Origin: Brachyhypopomus gauderio
Lineage: Eukaryota; Chordata; Actinopteri; Gymnotiformes; Hypopomidae
Length of the DNA: 64,000 nucleotides
Assembly: GCF_052324685.1 (NCBI RefSeq)
Contig: NC_135214.1
Coordinates: forward strand, 29,671,206 to 29,735,205
Reading direction: 5' to 3'
Part shown: in pieces, positions 20,730-33,588 of the stretch
Numbering within the stretch: position 1 is the stretch's first letter
Layout of the letters: each line of letters opens with the position of its first letter
Made by a program: the position numbers and the translations under genes
Notes under the pieces: model-generated
Told to the model about the DNA's origin: nothing
Databases searched by the model: none
Seen by the model: only the letters and a program-made list of their open reading frames with translations

Positions 20730-21180
20730 AAAACATGCGACTGACCGAAAGTGATTTTGGCCGGTTCCGATTTTCTTTCTTTAATAACGGAATTATAAAT
20801 GACAGTATACAGAAACAGTTTTGTTCAATTTGAATGGAAACTTCTTGCCTCTCAACCTAAAAATGTGTACTAGGTTGTAGTTGACAAACTTCCAAAGAAA
20901 ATAAAGAGCAATGTTTATCCTTTTCTGAAATAAAACAAGTTTACCGGGTAATACAAATAAAGAAATCAAGGCCTTTATGTTGTCAAGATCTAGACCCGGT
21001 GCAGTCATCATTTTGCCTATGTGTGCCTGTGTATCTATCATCCTTGTGTTACAAATGTGACTGGCACAGCATCGGTTATATGACACTGTATATGTACTCT
21101 ATATATACTATATAAGAGATTATGCTGCAAACCATCCGATTCCAGTCACCGGCCGATCAATTGGTGCATCTCAGTTTTTC
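20730..21180. mobile_element. possible hAT-like non-autonomous element remnant
   Basis: Both ends carry related GGCCGGT/ATCGGCC-type sequence in opposite orientation: TTTTGGCCGGTTCCGATT near 20,755, and CCGATTCCAGTCACCGGCC then GATCAATTGGTGCATC near 21,135-21,172. This is reminiscent of a common fish hAT family. Ends and target duplication could not be fixed. Confidence 0.4.
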
Positions 21181-22302
21181 TTGCATGCATACTTTTTGGC
21201 ATTGAAATATTGCATCAGAATTGGTTTGACTTGCTGGACTAATATTGAGTTAGCTGCATACTGAGTTATAATAACTTATTTATGAGGCTGATTTCTAGGT
21301 CAGTGGGTATTCTGAGGATAAGCACAGAATGATAAGCCTAGATTTGGACTAAAAGGTAATGTTGATTGTGCTTCTTTGTATAAGGTTATGACTAATCTTG
21401 GTCTAAAAACTGGCCAAAATGTATTTGAAACTGTACACAAAGATTATAGCAAAATATAATCCAGCTGCGCCAAGATAAATACTTTGTGACAGAATGATTG
21501 TTAGACAAGACAAATGCAACCAACCACATTCATATTTCGTGTAAGGTATGCTGCAGCATTAAAAAAAACATGTTTTTAAAAGAAAAGCACCTGGTTGTTC
21601 AGTTAAACCTCCCCTCAGATTATGTCTGCTGAGTTTTATTCCTTAGTCAAGCTCTCACCCTGCCCATTGCCTGCTATGAGCATTTTGACAGTACAGAGTA
21701 CACATGCACGTTGCAACCCCCTATCGTTTACTACGATTACTGAATTCGGTCCATTTGGCTGATATGCTACCTGCTGAAACCATGAGATCAGGCAGAGCGT
21801 GACCATACAACACACTTAATCAGACCTGTAGCTCCCAGCTCCATGTGATTAGCAGGCAGCTTGGGTGGGGTGGGGTGGGGGCTCAAGAGGGATGAAGAGA
21901 GCTGGATTAGGTGGATTAGGTGTAATCTGATGCTTGGTGTGCGTCGTCTTGCTCAGCGGTGAGTGGAGGATTCTCATCAAAATGGGGAAAAAAATGTTTG
22001 ATGCTGGTGGAGATGATGGACATTTCTGTTAATTATTGACATTTCACATAAAAATGGCTTGATGGGATCAAAAACTTTAGCTAACCCTAACCAATAATAG
22101 TGAAATATATAAAAATTTAGTCAAACATTGTACTGAAAATGTGATTCCAACCTGAGAGATTGTCAGAATCACAATTAAATGCAAACTTCATGTCCACATG
22201 AAGGTCAGGAGAGCAGCAGGTGTGTGGCTTTGGGGCCCTCTGTGCTGTGAGGGGTCATTACGCTGCTCTGTTTTCTGCAGTTTGTCGAGGACCTGAACCG
22301 CC
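21181..22302. other. intergenic or dnajc5 5' intron, nothing recognised
   Basis: No coding exon is visible. A good acceptor (TTTTCTGCAG at 22,271-22,280) closes the stretch 22 bp before the dnajc5 ATG. Most of it is therefore probably the last part of the dnajc5 5'UTR intron. Confidence 0.5.
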
Positions 22303-23641
<1,339 letters not shown>

Positions 23642-26091
23642 TGGCCCCGCCCTCTGCCACCTCCACCGTGTGGCCCTCCATCTGCCAATCTGTGCTCCCA
23701 CCTACACCCAGCCCCACCCCACCATGGTCTGAGGAACTACCAGAGGATCAACTCCTTCGACAACCTAAAAGAAAAAGCCAGCGTTGGAAACGAGAGAAGC
23801 CAGTGACGGCGGAACGCAAAGCTGAGCTCTGTCAGACATCTCCCTCCCCTGCCTCCTCACGTTCGCTGTCGCCAGTCATTATTCTTCCAGAGTGGCATAC
23901 GTGCGCCTCAGTGTAGCTTGAAAACAACAAAGAGAGTAAAAAAAAAAAAAAAAAACAACAACAAAAAAAATCCACCAGATGTTCGTTCTCCTGTTGTACT
24001 CTGATTTTTGACCTTTGAAGTCCAAACTTGCCTTCCCAAGCCTTTCTCCTCTGGCCACACCTGCTCGCTGTCACTGTAGCATGCACCGTTTCCCCACATT
24101 GCTAGCTGAGGTCGAACACTTTTATCTTAACAGTGGGTTTATTTATGTACACTCGATCACTCAGAAGGACGGAGGTAGTTCACGAGTGCTGTTTGCTGCC
24201 CGATCCCTTGACCTGCGTGTGTATGTAAGGAAGGCCAGATGGGAAGCCAACACTGGTTTTTGGTTATTTCTTTTCCAGCGTATCATGCTGTTGTTCTTCC
24301 CATTGCATTTCTGAGAAGAGAGAAGCCCAACACAAATTTGGTTCAATCAGTAGCCCTAATTTGGACTTGAGGTCTTCATTCGGTGACCACCTCATATGGC
24401 TGTCCAGAGTCCCCCCGTGTCTTATCTGAGAGCCTAAAACAAGTCCTGTCCTAGTCTTAACCACCTTGTTTTTTTTTTTTAAGTGATGCAAAAGTTGCCA
24501 CACACAACATTTCAGAATGTCTATTTTCTTAAATGCTTATTTATGCCATCTGTTAAAAATAGATGTGCTGCGTTGAGGTGTCGGCCAACTGAAAAGGCGG
24601 AGCCAAAATTAGTGTCAACCAATTAAAAATAACTTTTCACATCATAAGGTTGTGCAGTGTGTGGATGTTAGTATGTGTCCTAGCCAGTCTTTGCCTTAGT
24701 CTGGTTAGGCTGCTTAGTCCTAGTTCTTAATAGCATGTTCAGAGGCTTTAGCATTGTTCTGTTTCTTTAGTTCTGGCTTAGTGACGTCTCTTCTCATATT
24801 TCAAGGGACTCGTTGACACAAACCCCATATTCTGTTCCATCATTTCTGACTATACATCGTAAATGTATATCTAAGAAGGAAAGAAAAAAAAAATGTTTTT
24901 ATATAGATATACACTATACACACATTGTGTGTATGTACAGTACATGTATATTTTGTGCATTTTTATTTTGTAATTGTTGGCTCATATTTATTATTATACT
25001 GTGTTATTGATCTTTGTGATATGTGACGATGGTTAACTAGAGTGCCCCTCCCTCGTGGTCACGTGAGACCCTTGCGCAAAGAGCTAACAGTGATCGTGAG
25101 TGTCTGTGGTAGTGGAGGTTCTTTATTCTGGGGCAGAAAATGTCTTCTATTGCTATTTACTTACCAATTTTAAAATCTGACTAGCATTTAATACATTTAA
25201 TACAGGAGAGTAAAGAAGTTCACATGTTTAGCTTCTATATTAGAACCCAAAACCTAATTTTGCCCCAGTCTCTCAGATTAGTACAGGGAGTACTTTCAGT
25301 AACTAATTAGAATTACAGAATCAGAATTAGAATTATTAAAATCAGGCATCCATGTTAACCTTTTTTTTTTCTCTTCCTTTCATTTTCATTTTGTTTGTTT
25401 GAAATGACTCCGATAACTCCACAGGTTTTGCATCATCATGGCCATGACTAATTTCTCTTCGGTGGCATTTCAGGTTTCCAAGCTGCTGGGTTACCAAGCC
25501 AGTCAAAGGGAGATACCTGTCAGTGCAGGCTAAGCACTGAGTGACATTTCTCCCGTTAGCTTAAGGATTCTCATTTTGTCAAGTTTTTTTTCATATATAT
25601 ATTTTGAAATGGAATCAGTCTTAACAATTTGTGGCATTTTGTTTTCCTTTTGTGTTCTGAGGGGAAAGTAACTTGGATTTTTATGGTTGCGCTAGCAGTT
25701 TATGGCATATGTGCACATCTCCCCACCCAATTAAACTGAAGTGCTTTAAACTCCTACAGGGTTTCCTTAATCAGTCGTGGCAGTTAAGCATTCATAATGA
25801 CAGTGTTAAATGGTTATCATTTCTACACCATACATTTCACATGAAAAATTTCCAGTGTCACCTTACCAATCCTGTAGCCCAAGGTGTTGTGACATGTATG
25901 ACTGGCTGACTGACCTACATTGGCTCTGGTCAGACCCAAAACGTAATGACATTGTCACCAGCCAAGTGCTTTTGCTTTTATTTGCTTGTTTTATGGAGGT
26001 TAAAGGCTATTTGGCAATCATGTTTTACTGAATTGTGTAGATTGAGCTTGTCAGCGCAGTTCTCTGCACACACGCATCCTCAGACATGTTC

Positions 26092-26093
26092 TG

Positions 26094-26175
<82 letters not shown>
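26092..26175. repeat. (CT)n microsatellite
   Basis: About 40 CT dinucleotides inside the inferred dnajc5 3'UTR. Confidence 0.97.
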
Positions 26176-26177
<2 letters not shown>

Positions 26178-26657
26178 GTTCACTCTTGTTCCTCTGCTCT
26201 CGGTGGTTGTTGATGGTTGTTTGCCTCTGTGGTCCTTTCCTGTGCATTTAGCTGTCCCCTCCAGAATTATACTGACATGCCTATTAATGGCTTCTACATT
26301 GAAATGTTGGAAAATGCAACGTTTTAAGTTGAATGCAGTTGAGTAACACAACCAGGAAGCAGTTCCTTGTAGTCTTCAGAAAGAAGAAAATGTGTGTTAT
26401 TATAGTGAAATGGTAATTTGATGCGTTTTTTATTTTATTTTATTTATTACCTTATTTTAACATGTTTTTAAAAGATTTGTCCTTGTTTCAGATATGTTAT
26501 TTGGATGTGGATATGAAACTATGCTACTTCTAGTTAAATGGTTAAGGTCTCATGTACATACATGGAATAATGAAGATTAATAATAGACCTTTATGTTGTA
26601 GCATGGTTATTGTCTGTCTGAAAGAAAAATGAACATTTATCTGATTTGCTGGTGTAA

Positions 26658-26663
26658 AATAAA
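26658..26663 (+). terminator. candidate polyadenylation signal of dnajc5
   Basis: AATAAA on plus, about 3 kb after the dnajc5 stop and 76 bp before the opposing signal of the crh2-like gene. Confidence 0.5.
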
Positions 26664-26738
26664 TGTTTATGAACATTTCATTTTGTTTGCTCTTAATGTA
26701 ATGTAAAAACCAAAACATCCATTCATCATTTTTAGTAC

Positions 26739-26744
26739 TTTATT
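26739..26744 (-). terminator. candidate polyadenylation signal of the crh2-like gene
   Basis: TTTATT on plus reads AATAAA on minus, about 130 bp after the stop of the crh2-like gene. The two genes therefore converge tail to tail. Confidence 0.6.
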
Positions 26745-26874
26745 GCTGTGCTATTATGACATCCTACAGTGTATGTTCATAAACATAGATAAATATAAGT
26801 ATTCAGTAACACAGAGCATATATGTAACGTACCTGACTGTGTAATCCTATACACACACAGAATCTTCCTTCACA

Positions 26875-27276
26875 CTAACTATTAGATCTCTTCCCGAGAG
26901 CTTTGAGCAAGTGCTGGTTCATCATCGCCTTCTGTGACATCCTCTCTGCTCTCGATGTCTCCATCAGTTCCCTTAACATGTGGAAAGTGAGGTCCAGCGA
27001 TGTCGGTTTCCCAGGCAATAACCTCCTTGCCCTCCTCGGATTGTTCTTGTGGACGTGAGGCCGTTCCGTCGTAGTCTCGGGGAGAAAAGCTGCCGCGCTG
27101 GTGAGAAACGACGAGCCCTCCTCCGCGCCGCCGTCCGTCGGCGATGCGCCGTGCTGGAGACCTCGCACGAGTTTGCTGCTGTGGTGAAACCCCATAGCAG
27201 CAGCACTCTCAGCACTCCATAGTAAGCAGGTTAAAAGGAGCGCGGCACACAAAAAATGGGCAGTTGTTCTCATCAT
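26875..27276 (-). CDS. crh2: corticotropin-releasing-hormone family prepropeptide (CRH2/teleocortin-like)
   Basis: A secreted neuropeptide precursor of 133 aa encoded in one coding exon. Residues 1-27 form a signal peptide (hydrophobic AALLLTCLLW core). A short cryptic propeptide follows. Dibasic sites at 81-82 and 84-85 release a peptide of about 42 residues (86-127). It contains PTSLDLTFHMLRELME, the CRH-family signature (SLDLTFHLLRE in CRH), and RAERMSQKAMMNQ, matching CRH RAEQLAQQAHSN. Gly128-Lys129-Arg130 is the amidation and cleavage signal; three residues (SNS) follow, whereas CRH precursors usually end at GK. The start was chosen because a strong acceptor (CTTTTTCTGTGCTGCCCAG) lies 2 bases before the ATG. 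CRH genes have just such an intron in the 5'UTR, with the whole precursor in the last exon. The upstream frame is intronic. Position between dnajc5 and tpd52l2 argues for the CRH2 paralogue rather than crha, crhb or urotensin-1. Family membership is very secure; the paralogue name is an inference. Confidence 0.9.
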   Translation of the reverse strand: MMRTTAHFLCAALLLTCLLWSAESAAAMGFHHSSKLVRGLQHGASPTDGGAEEGSSFLTSAAAFLPETTTERPHVHKNNPRRARRLLPGKPTSLDLTFHMLRELMETSRAERMSQKAMMNQHLLKALGKRSNS

Positions 27277-28399
27277 GACTGGGCAGCACAGAAAAAGAGT
27301 TAAAACACTTAGCACAGGATTATTCAATTATAGATACAAGTGATTATTCAATTACATTTGCCTATTTTGTGAATTTTACATTTATTAACTATTTTATGTA
27401 AATGTATACTGACTTTTGGTTAATTTCCTTAGCCTTTTTCTTTCTGGCTTTCGTAGACCCCCTACACTAGTGTTACACTTACCTAATGTTTTATGGTAGC
27501 CTTTGTTTGACTGATTAGCAGCAGATTGGTGATTTATAGTTCCTACCCCAAACGGTGGAGTCCTTGAGGATTTAGAAGTAGTGCATTTTAAATCACTTCA
27601 TATTCACACTTTACCCAAGGGTCCCATATGATGTAAGGAGAGAATTGGGATACTTTGCATCAGTGAACTGAGAATGGATTTATTGAAAACAGACCTAAGA
27701 CAAGGGAACAGTTTTTGCAGACTGCTAACATTAAGACCTCAAATCAGCCCGTAAACGTGCTTTACCTGTAACCTATTGTAAATTGGTAATATGCCCTTCA
27801 AAATTGCTAAAAATCTATTAAAAATGGATGAAAGGCTAATGTAATTAATCAAAATCGTCTCATTAAGGCACAATTCCCAAGGTCAGCTGTTAAATTCCCT
27901 AAATATTTTTGGTTTATTTCCCATTTGGGTGATGCTGTCCAAGTTCTGAGAAAGTGTGCCTAGCTGTCAAAAGCAATGCAGGCTCCATTCCTGTCATACT
28001 GTGCAAAAGTGGTGGACAGCTTTGACAGTTCTGGGGTTTCCTTCTAAAGCAAAGGTGTTTCAGTTCTGAGCTTGGGGTCACACAGCCAGATTTTTGTTTG
28101 TTTGTTTCCCATGATGCCTGTGATGACGCGTTCTGCCTTTGAAGTGAGTTTGGTGCTAGAACAGTAAATAAATGTAGACTAGGGATCCATGAAGAAAGAA
28201 ATAGTCCTATTTGTGACATGGTATTAAGCCTGCTTTGCCCCTCTTATAGTTAATGTAACACACTTAAAATGGTTTGCTTATAGTGGGTTCATACCCCTTT
28301 ACTTGACGCCTGACACAATCTGTTGTACATTGCCTTTTCTACCCATCCACCTACACTTAATCACTCAACCAAGGTGAGGACATATTTTTGAAATTTCTA

Positions 28400-28660
28400 A
28401 TTAATGAAATAAAAAATATTTTATTCACAAAAATATTCACAACCTTTATTTCTATATCCCTGTGTTTGGCTGTATTTATCTCTCAATCGTTACCAGTCTC
28501 CCTTCTCCAGCCTGTGAAAGGCAACAACCCCATATAATATAGCGTTCGCCAGGTGATTTGATGTACCTGTTTTTCACAGGACATAGGGCTTACTTTTTTG
28601 CTTAAAAAATTTCATTTTCATCTCATCAGACCAGAGAATTTTTTCATGTTCCTCCAAGGA
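28400..28660 (-). pseudogene. Tc1/mariner transposase fragment
   Basis: Minus-strand translation across about 28,590-28,650 gives ILWSDEMKMKFF, matching the WSDET motif with the first catalytic D of Tc1 transposases. Upstream and downstream frames are stop-broken. It is a short dead fragment. Confidence 0.6.
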
Positions 28661-28969
28661 CATTTACATGTTGTTTAGTAAGCACTGCCCACCACTGGTG
28701 ACACCACTGCACTCATAACTGTGGTATACGTTCCCTGCCCCCCCAGCGCTAATGCTAAAGAGGCACTGTGAGCTCTGTGATGCCATTATCAATGAACTGT
28801 TGATTAAACTGTTTAATCAGTCATGCAAATCTCAAGTCTGTGCTCCTGAAATTCCATCAGCATGTGGACTTTGCAACAAGAGAGTTGAACATGCTAGAAC
28901 TTGTTTACACCAACACACCCCAACTAATTTGCATAGGCGGTAACGCAGTGTCAGTCAGCTTAGTAGAGG

Positions 28970-30130
28970 GACACTGCTCACACCACCCAACCTAACACAT
29001 ATGAGTAGTGAGAGGAGGAATTATTGTGGGGAAAATGACCAACTCCTCCACCCCAAAACTATGCCTGTGCCACAATACATACCAGACAGCCACCTGAAGA
29101 AGTATACGGCATCATTGCCTGGCTATGCTGACGTTACCATCTCCAAGACCATCGCCACACACCACAACCAGAAGCTGTAGATGCCTGCTGAGCGGTGTGC
29201 ACTGCTGAGGACTCGTCACTCACCTTTCAGAGCTGGTGATAACAGCTCTGAGGAGAGTATGGGCCAAAATGGTGAGAGCAAGCCCAAAGACTCCATGGGC
29301 ACTTTTAAGACACACACAACACACGTGTGCTCACGTGTGTTCAGGCCATCACCAAATACCGGACAGCATTGCCTGCCTGTAACAGTGATGCCTCCCTTCC
29401 AGATGCATTGAATGACCGACACATGGCATGAAGTACGGAACAATGTCATGTAGAGAACAACACCTTCCTCCCAATGATCAGGTGCTGTGTCTGAGACCGC
29501 ACAGCTTACTCACAGGAGCCTGTTGGACCTGACAACACTCCTAGCCGAGTGTTATGATTATGTGGAGACCAGCTGACGGATGTTCTCACAGATATCTTCA
29601 ATATCTTTGAGCAGCACCATTGTCATCGGGTTCTTCAGCTTCAACAATCACCATCTTGTCACAGATCTACCCAGCATCATGCAGTGCTTCAAGGGATTTA
29701 TCCTCACCCACACGAAGGTCCAGCTGTCCCCTGGACCTCTCACTGTTAACCTACAACTGTGCATCAATTCACATCTCGAAACGCATCAAGTTTGCTGATG
29801 ACACAACTGGTGTGGATCTTATGAACACGGATGGCATGTCAGCATACAGAAAGAGGGTGCAGCAGTTAACGGTCTAGTGCAAATTCAACAACCTGTTCCT
29901 GAATGTGAATGAAACAAAAAAGATGCTTGTTGACTTCAGGAAAGTACAGAGTGATGACTCGGCATCCACAGATCCTCCAGGGAAATTGACACCTAGCGGT
30001 TAATCTCACCTTGCACTTCACATCAGCTCCATAGCCAAGAAAGACCAACATTATATGCAGACCAACTGACAGATGTTCTCACAGATATCTTCAACATTTT
30101 TGAGCAGCACCACCATCCCTATCTTCCAAT
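28970..30130 (+). pseudogene. non-LTR retrotransposon (LINE) reverse-transcriptase fragments
   Basis: Broken frames resemble an L2/Rex1-like reverse transcriptase. One segment near 29,570 reads DQLTDVLTDIFN-like sequence. Another, at about 29,790-29,960, gives FADDTTGVDL (the F/YADD catalytic box) and then CKFNNLFLNVNETKKMLVDF. Multiple stops and frameshifts are present. A second copy of the DVLTDIFN-encoding segment stands at about 30,058-30,110, so the region holds two overlapping or rearranged pieces. Confidence 0.7.
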
Positions 30131-30734
30131 CAGGATGTGTGTTCTTCATGAGCACACACACAGTCACTTAACTGATATTTACTCCCTCATCTCATCTCTG
30201 TATAGCTACTGGTTGAAGTTGCTCTATGTCTTTGTCATTGTTGGTCCTGGGCCGACTCTAGGACGGTTCACAGTTGTTCCAAGATTCTTCCATGTCAAAA
30301 CAGTTGAAATGCCTTGCCACAGTTTGCCACATTCAGACCAGTTCCTTGGACCTCGTGTCTTGTTTTTCCCCCTGAGACTGCAGTATAAACTGTGAAACCC
30401 AGACACGTGTCTTTCCAAACTATATACAATCTATTACAATGGCAGGTGAACTTCAACTGAGTTAGATACATCTCAAGGATAATTAAGTCAGAGAGGATTC
30501 ACCTGATCACAATTTATAGCGCTACAGCAAAGGGAATATTTTTGTGAACAAAATAATTCAGTGTTTTTTTATTTTAGGTGTGGATTGATTGAAAAAAAAA
30601 ATCACATAAAATCACATAAAAACATAAATTCACAGCACAGTAAAGTGTGCAATAAGTCAAGTAAATGGATCTGAATACTATCATAACCCATAGTACAGTG
30701 TAGCGTATATTTATAAAACATATTGTTGAAGTGC

Positions 30735-30914
30735 CCCGGGGAGGAGGGTGTTGGTGCGGGACTTTTACGTCACTACCCTCTCCGGAAGTGCGAATCTCGT
30801 TGGTCAATAATTCGAAAGCTGCTTTTACTAAACGTCAACAGCGCAGGGACCAACGACTCACTTTAATATTAAACTTTTGCGCGCTAACGTCATTCTGTCT
30901 AAATATCCGATACA
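30735..30914 (+). promoter_or_regulatory. tpd52l2 promoter candidate
   Basis: GC-rich DNA upstream of the tpd52l2 start contains a CRE-like TACGTCA (30,767-30,773) and an ETS-type CCGGAAGTG (30,782-30,790). There is no TATA box. The start site is inferred to lie between about 30,790 and 30,900. Confidence 0.55.
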
Positions 30915-33553
30915 ATGGATTCAGAGAACCGAGGTAAAGTGGCCAAAGAGATTAGCTTAACACGAATGTGTTCCGATACATGTCAGCTGTAGCCTACTTT
31001 GTTAACTAGCCAGCATAGCTAGCTATCTATCTCTTGTTAAGTGTAAAAGTGTAAAAGTAGAGAACGAGTAAAGTGACCTAGCGGTAGTTTGTCGTCGATT
31101 GTGAAGCATTTATAAAATGGCTCGTTGCAATAATTTGAATGAAAAAACAACAAAAACTTGGCCGTGTTACAATATATTTGATTGTTTCGGTCAGTTGTTA
31201 ACTAAATTTAACTAAGTGAGCCTTCTTTCCATGTTTACTAGAGTAGGCATCACGATGACACACAAATCCGTGTCCGTCTCTGAAGTCTTAGACGCTTATA
31301 ACACTGACGTGTAACCGGCTGTCCTGTGTGGTTTGGGTGTAGGCTTCTCCACCATGAACACGGAGAGCGCCAGTGGCGGAACCCTGCCCCCAGGCATGAC
31401 CGAGGATGAGTCGGTGGAGGTGCAGGTGGAGCTCTTCAAGGTACTGACTGCACTCTCGGGCCTCCCAAACCTCTCCGCTCCCATCGGACAGCGTTTCCTG
31501 CTCACCTCCACAGGAAACTCCAGCCTGTCCACTTTCTTTTTGTGCTTCATTGCCTTATAATTAACATTTTCATTGCTAAATCGATGATGCAAGGTGGCTT
31601 AGGCTTAGAAGCGTGAATGATGTACAGTATTTTAAGTCATGTTTGCATGCAGCTGTGTTGCTTATTTTGTACTTGCCTTTTCCAGGTGGAGGAGGAGATT
31701 CTGACACTTAGGCAGGTTCTTGCTGCGAAAGAGAGGCATGCTGCAGAGCTGAGGAGGAGACTGGGTATAAACCCTCTCTCTGAGTTTAAACAGAACATCA
31801 GCAAAAGCTGGCAAGAGGTCCAGTCCTCCAACGCGTGAGTACTGAAAGGCACTCCCTCTTATCCTTAAGTCATGATTGATTTCTACACAAATGTCCTCCC
31901 CGTAGCCATAGGAAACACCTATTTCCAGCTTCGCTTTTATGGGGATTTCTTTTTTGGCCATTCATCTGTTCATCTGTAAACTTGATTTTATGGTGTGAGT
32001 CTAGATCACTTTTTCCCTGAATCTTTCTCTCCATCTCTAGAGTTGTCTGTTAACATCCTGTTAGGGAACATAGCAGCTAGACTTGATGTTTCTTTCTTAT
32101 TATTTTCTTCACAATATTTCTTCTTCTAGTTATATGAAAACCTCACAGACTCTTGGAGACTTGAATGACAGAGTTAAGTCATCTAACCTGTGAGTTTTCC
32201 CCTTTACTTACTTCCCTAACGTGTACGTGAGAACTAATACTTCTCCCTCAGACAAGTTAGGAGTTGGCCTGATTGTCCCTTCAGTTATGGCTAACATATT
32301 TGCCTACTAATATATGTGTAATTTACTAGAATAATGGAAATCATTTGCCAAGTTCTGGCCTATCAAGTCATCTAACTATACTTTTTGTTAGCGCTAACTG
32401 AACCTGGCTAACTTCTATAACTTCATGATGGGCACTCTAGTCACAATTTAAGCCTACAGGAAGTTGACTATATTAGAAACTGAAATTATTTTTAAAGGAA
32501 TATCCATTTAACATTTATGAATGCCACCTAATGTTTGTTATACATGGCATTTTGAAACAGAAAATTTTAAAATGTCAGGAGAGACAGTATCAGAATTAAA
32601 CAGGATCCAGACATTTCCTGGTGTTTCCATTATTTTCTCTTCTCCTCGCATGCAGTCACAACAGTATACTATCTCTGCTAAAATTCCTACATATATTTTT
32701 AGGCTGTGCTATATCTGAGAACTTAAGTAACAATTTCTCTGAAAAATGAAACCGTTCTTTTGCTTCTTATTTCCCCAATGATATTGAAATTGTTGGGGTT
32801 TTTTTTTTTTTTTGCTTAAAGTCAGAAGCTTCTTGGTTGGGCAAAGACATCTGTGCTATGCTTTTTTTAGCAACTGGAACACTCGTACACAATTAGATGA
32901 ACTGAAGGTGAGGAATGTGACTTCAGCTCAGCCTGTGTGTGACGCTTTTTCTTTGCAGTTACCCAGTCATTAAAAAACATTTCCTCCCAGTACATGGAAG
33001 GTTGAAAATGAATGAGGTTATGTTGCAACATTTGGTCAAGAAAGAGAAGTCTAACCTGTTTTAGGAATCTGTCAACTTTGAGGGCTGGGCTCATGTGATG
33101 ATGTTTACATAATACTTTGTATACCTAGACCTTAATAAAGTCCCACAGATTTCCTAGCTAACCCAGTTTTCTTTTATAACCAGGTTTAAGAAAAATATTT
33201 GTATTTGAAGCTAAATGTGTTTAGTTTGACCTATTTACCTTTCCCCTTTTTATTCTTTTATTGTCTTTTTCATTTCAGTGTAGACCAACTTTTGTTTTTT
33301 TTTTTTTAAAGTCCTTTTTTATAAAAGTCCTGATCTACAACTAAAGCTGGAAGTGTTGCCACCACCACAACAAAACTGGGAATTGTGATATGTTGATAAA
33401 ATTAGTCACATAAATATATAGGTGCATAAATATATAGTCATTATGAAATGTTTATTATTAATAAACATTTGTTTCCTTTTACAAAACACCATAGTTTATC
33501 AGTAAAACATATACATTGTCATAATGTAATTTGAAGATTTGTTTATGCCTGCT

Positions 33554-33588
<35 letters not shown>

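Larger units (their letters stand above)
23642..26680 (+). other. dnajc5 3' untranslated region (inferred)
   Basis: About 3 kb follows the stop without a new coding exon and ends with AATAAA at 26,658. It contains A-runs, a (CT)n microsatellite and scattered short frames with no family resemblance. A long 3'UTR is usual for vertebrate DNAJC5. Intermediate polyadenylation sites are possible. Confidence 0.5.
27279..30730. other. crh2 5' side and spacer with transposon debris
   Basis: This includes the crh2 5'UTR intron, an unidentified first exon and its promoter on the minus strand, followed by Tc1 and LINE fragments. I could not fix the first exon. A CRE-like GATGACGCG lies near 28,122, but nothing proves it is used. 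Confidence 0.45.

Noticed and set aside
27277-27327. Longer crh2 precursor beginning MNNPVLSVLTLFLCC
   Set aside because: The extension is the 3' end of an intron: a pyrimidine tract and CAG acceptor stand 2 bases before the MMRTT start, as in other CRH genes.
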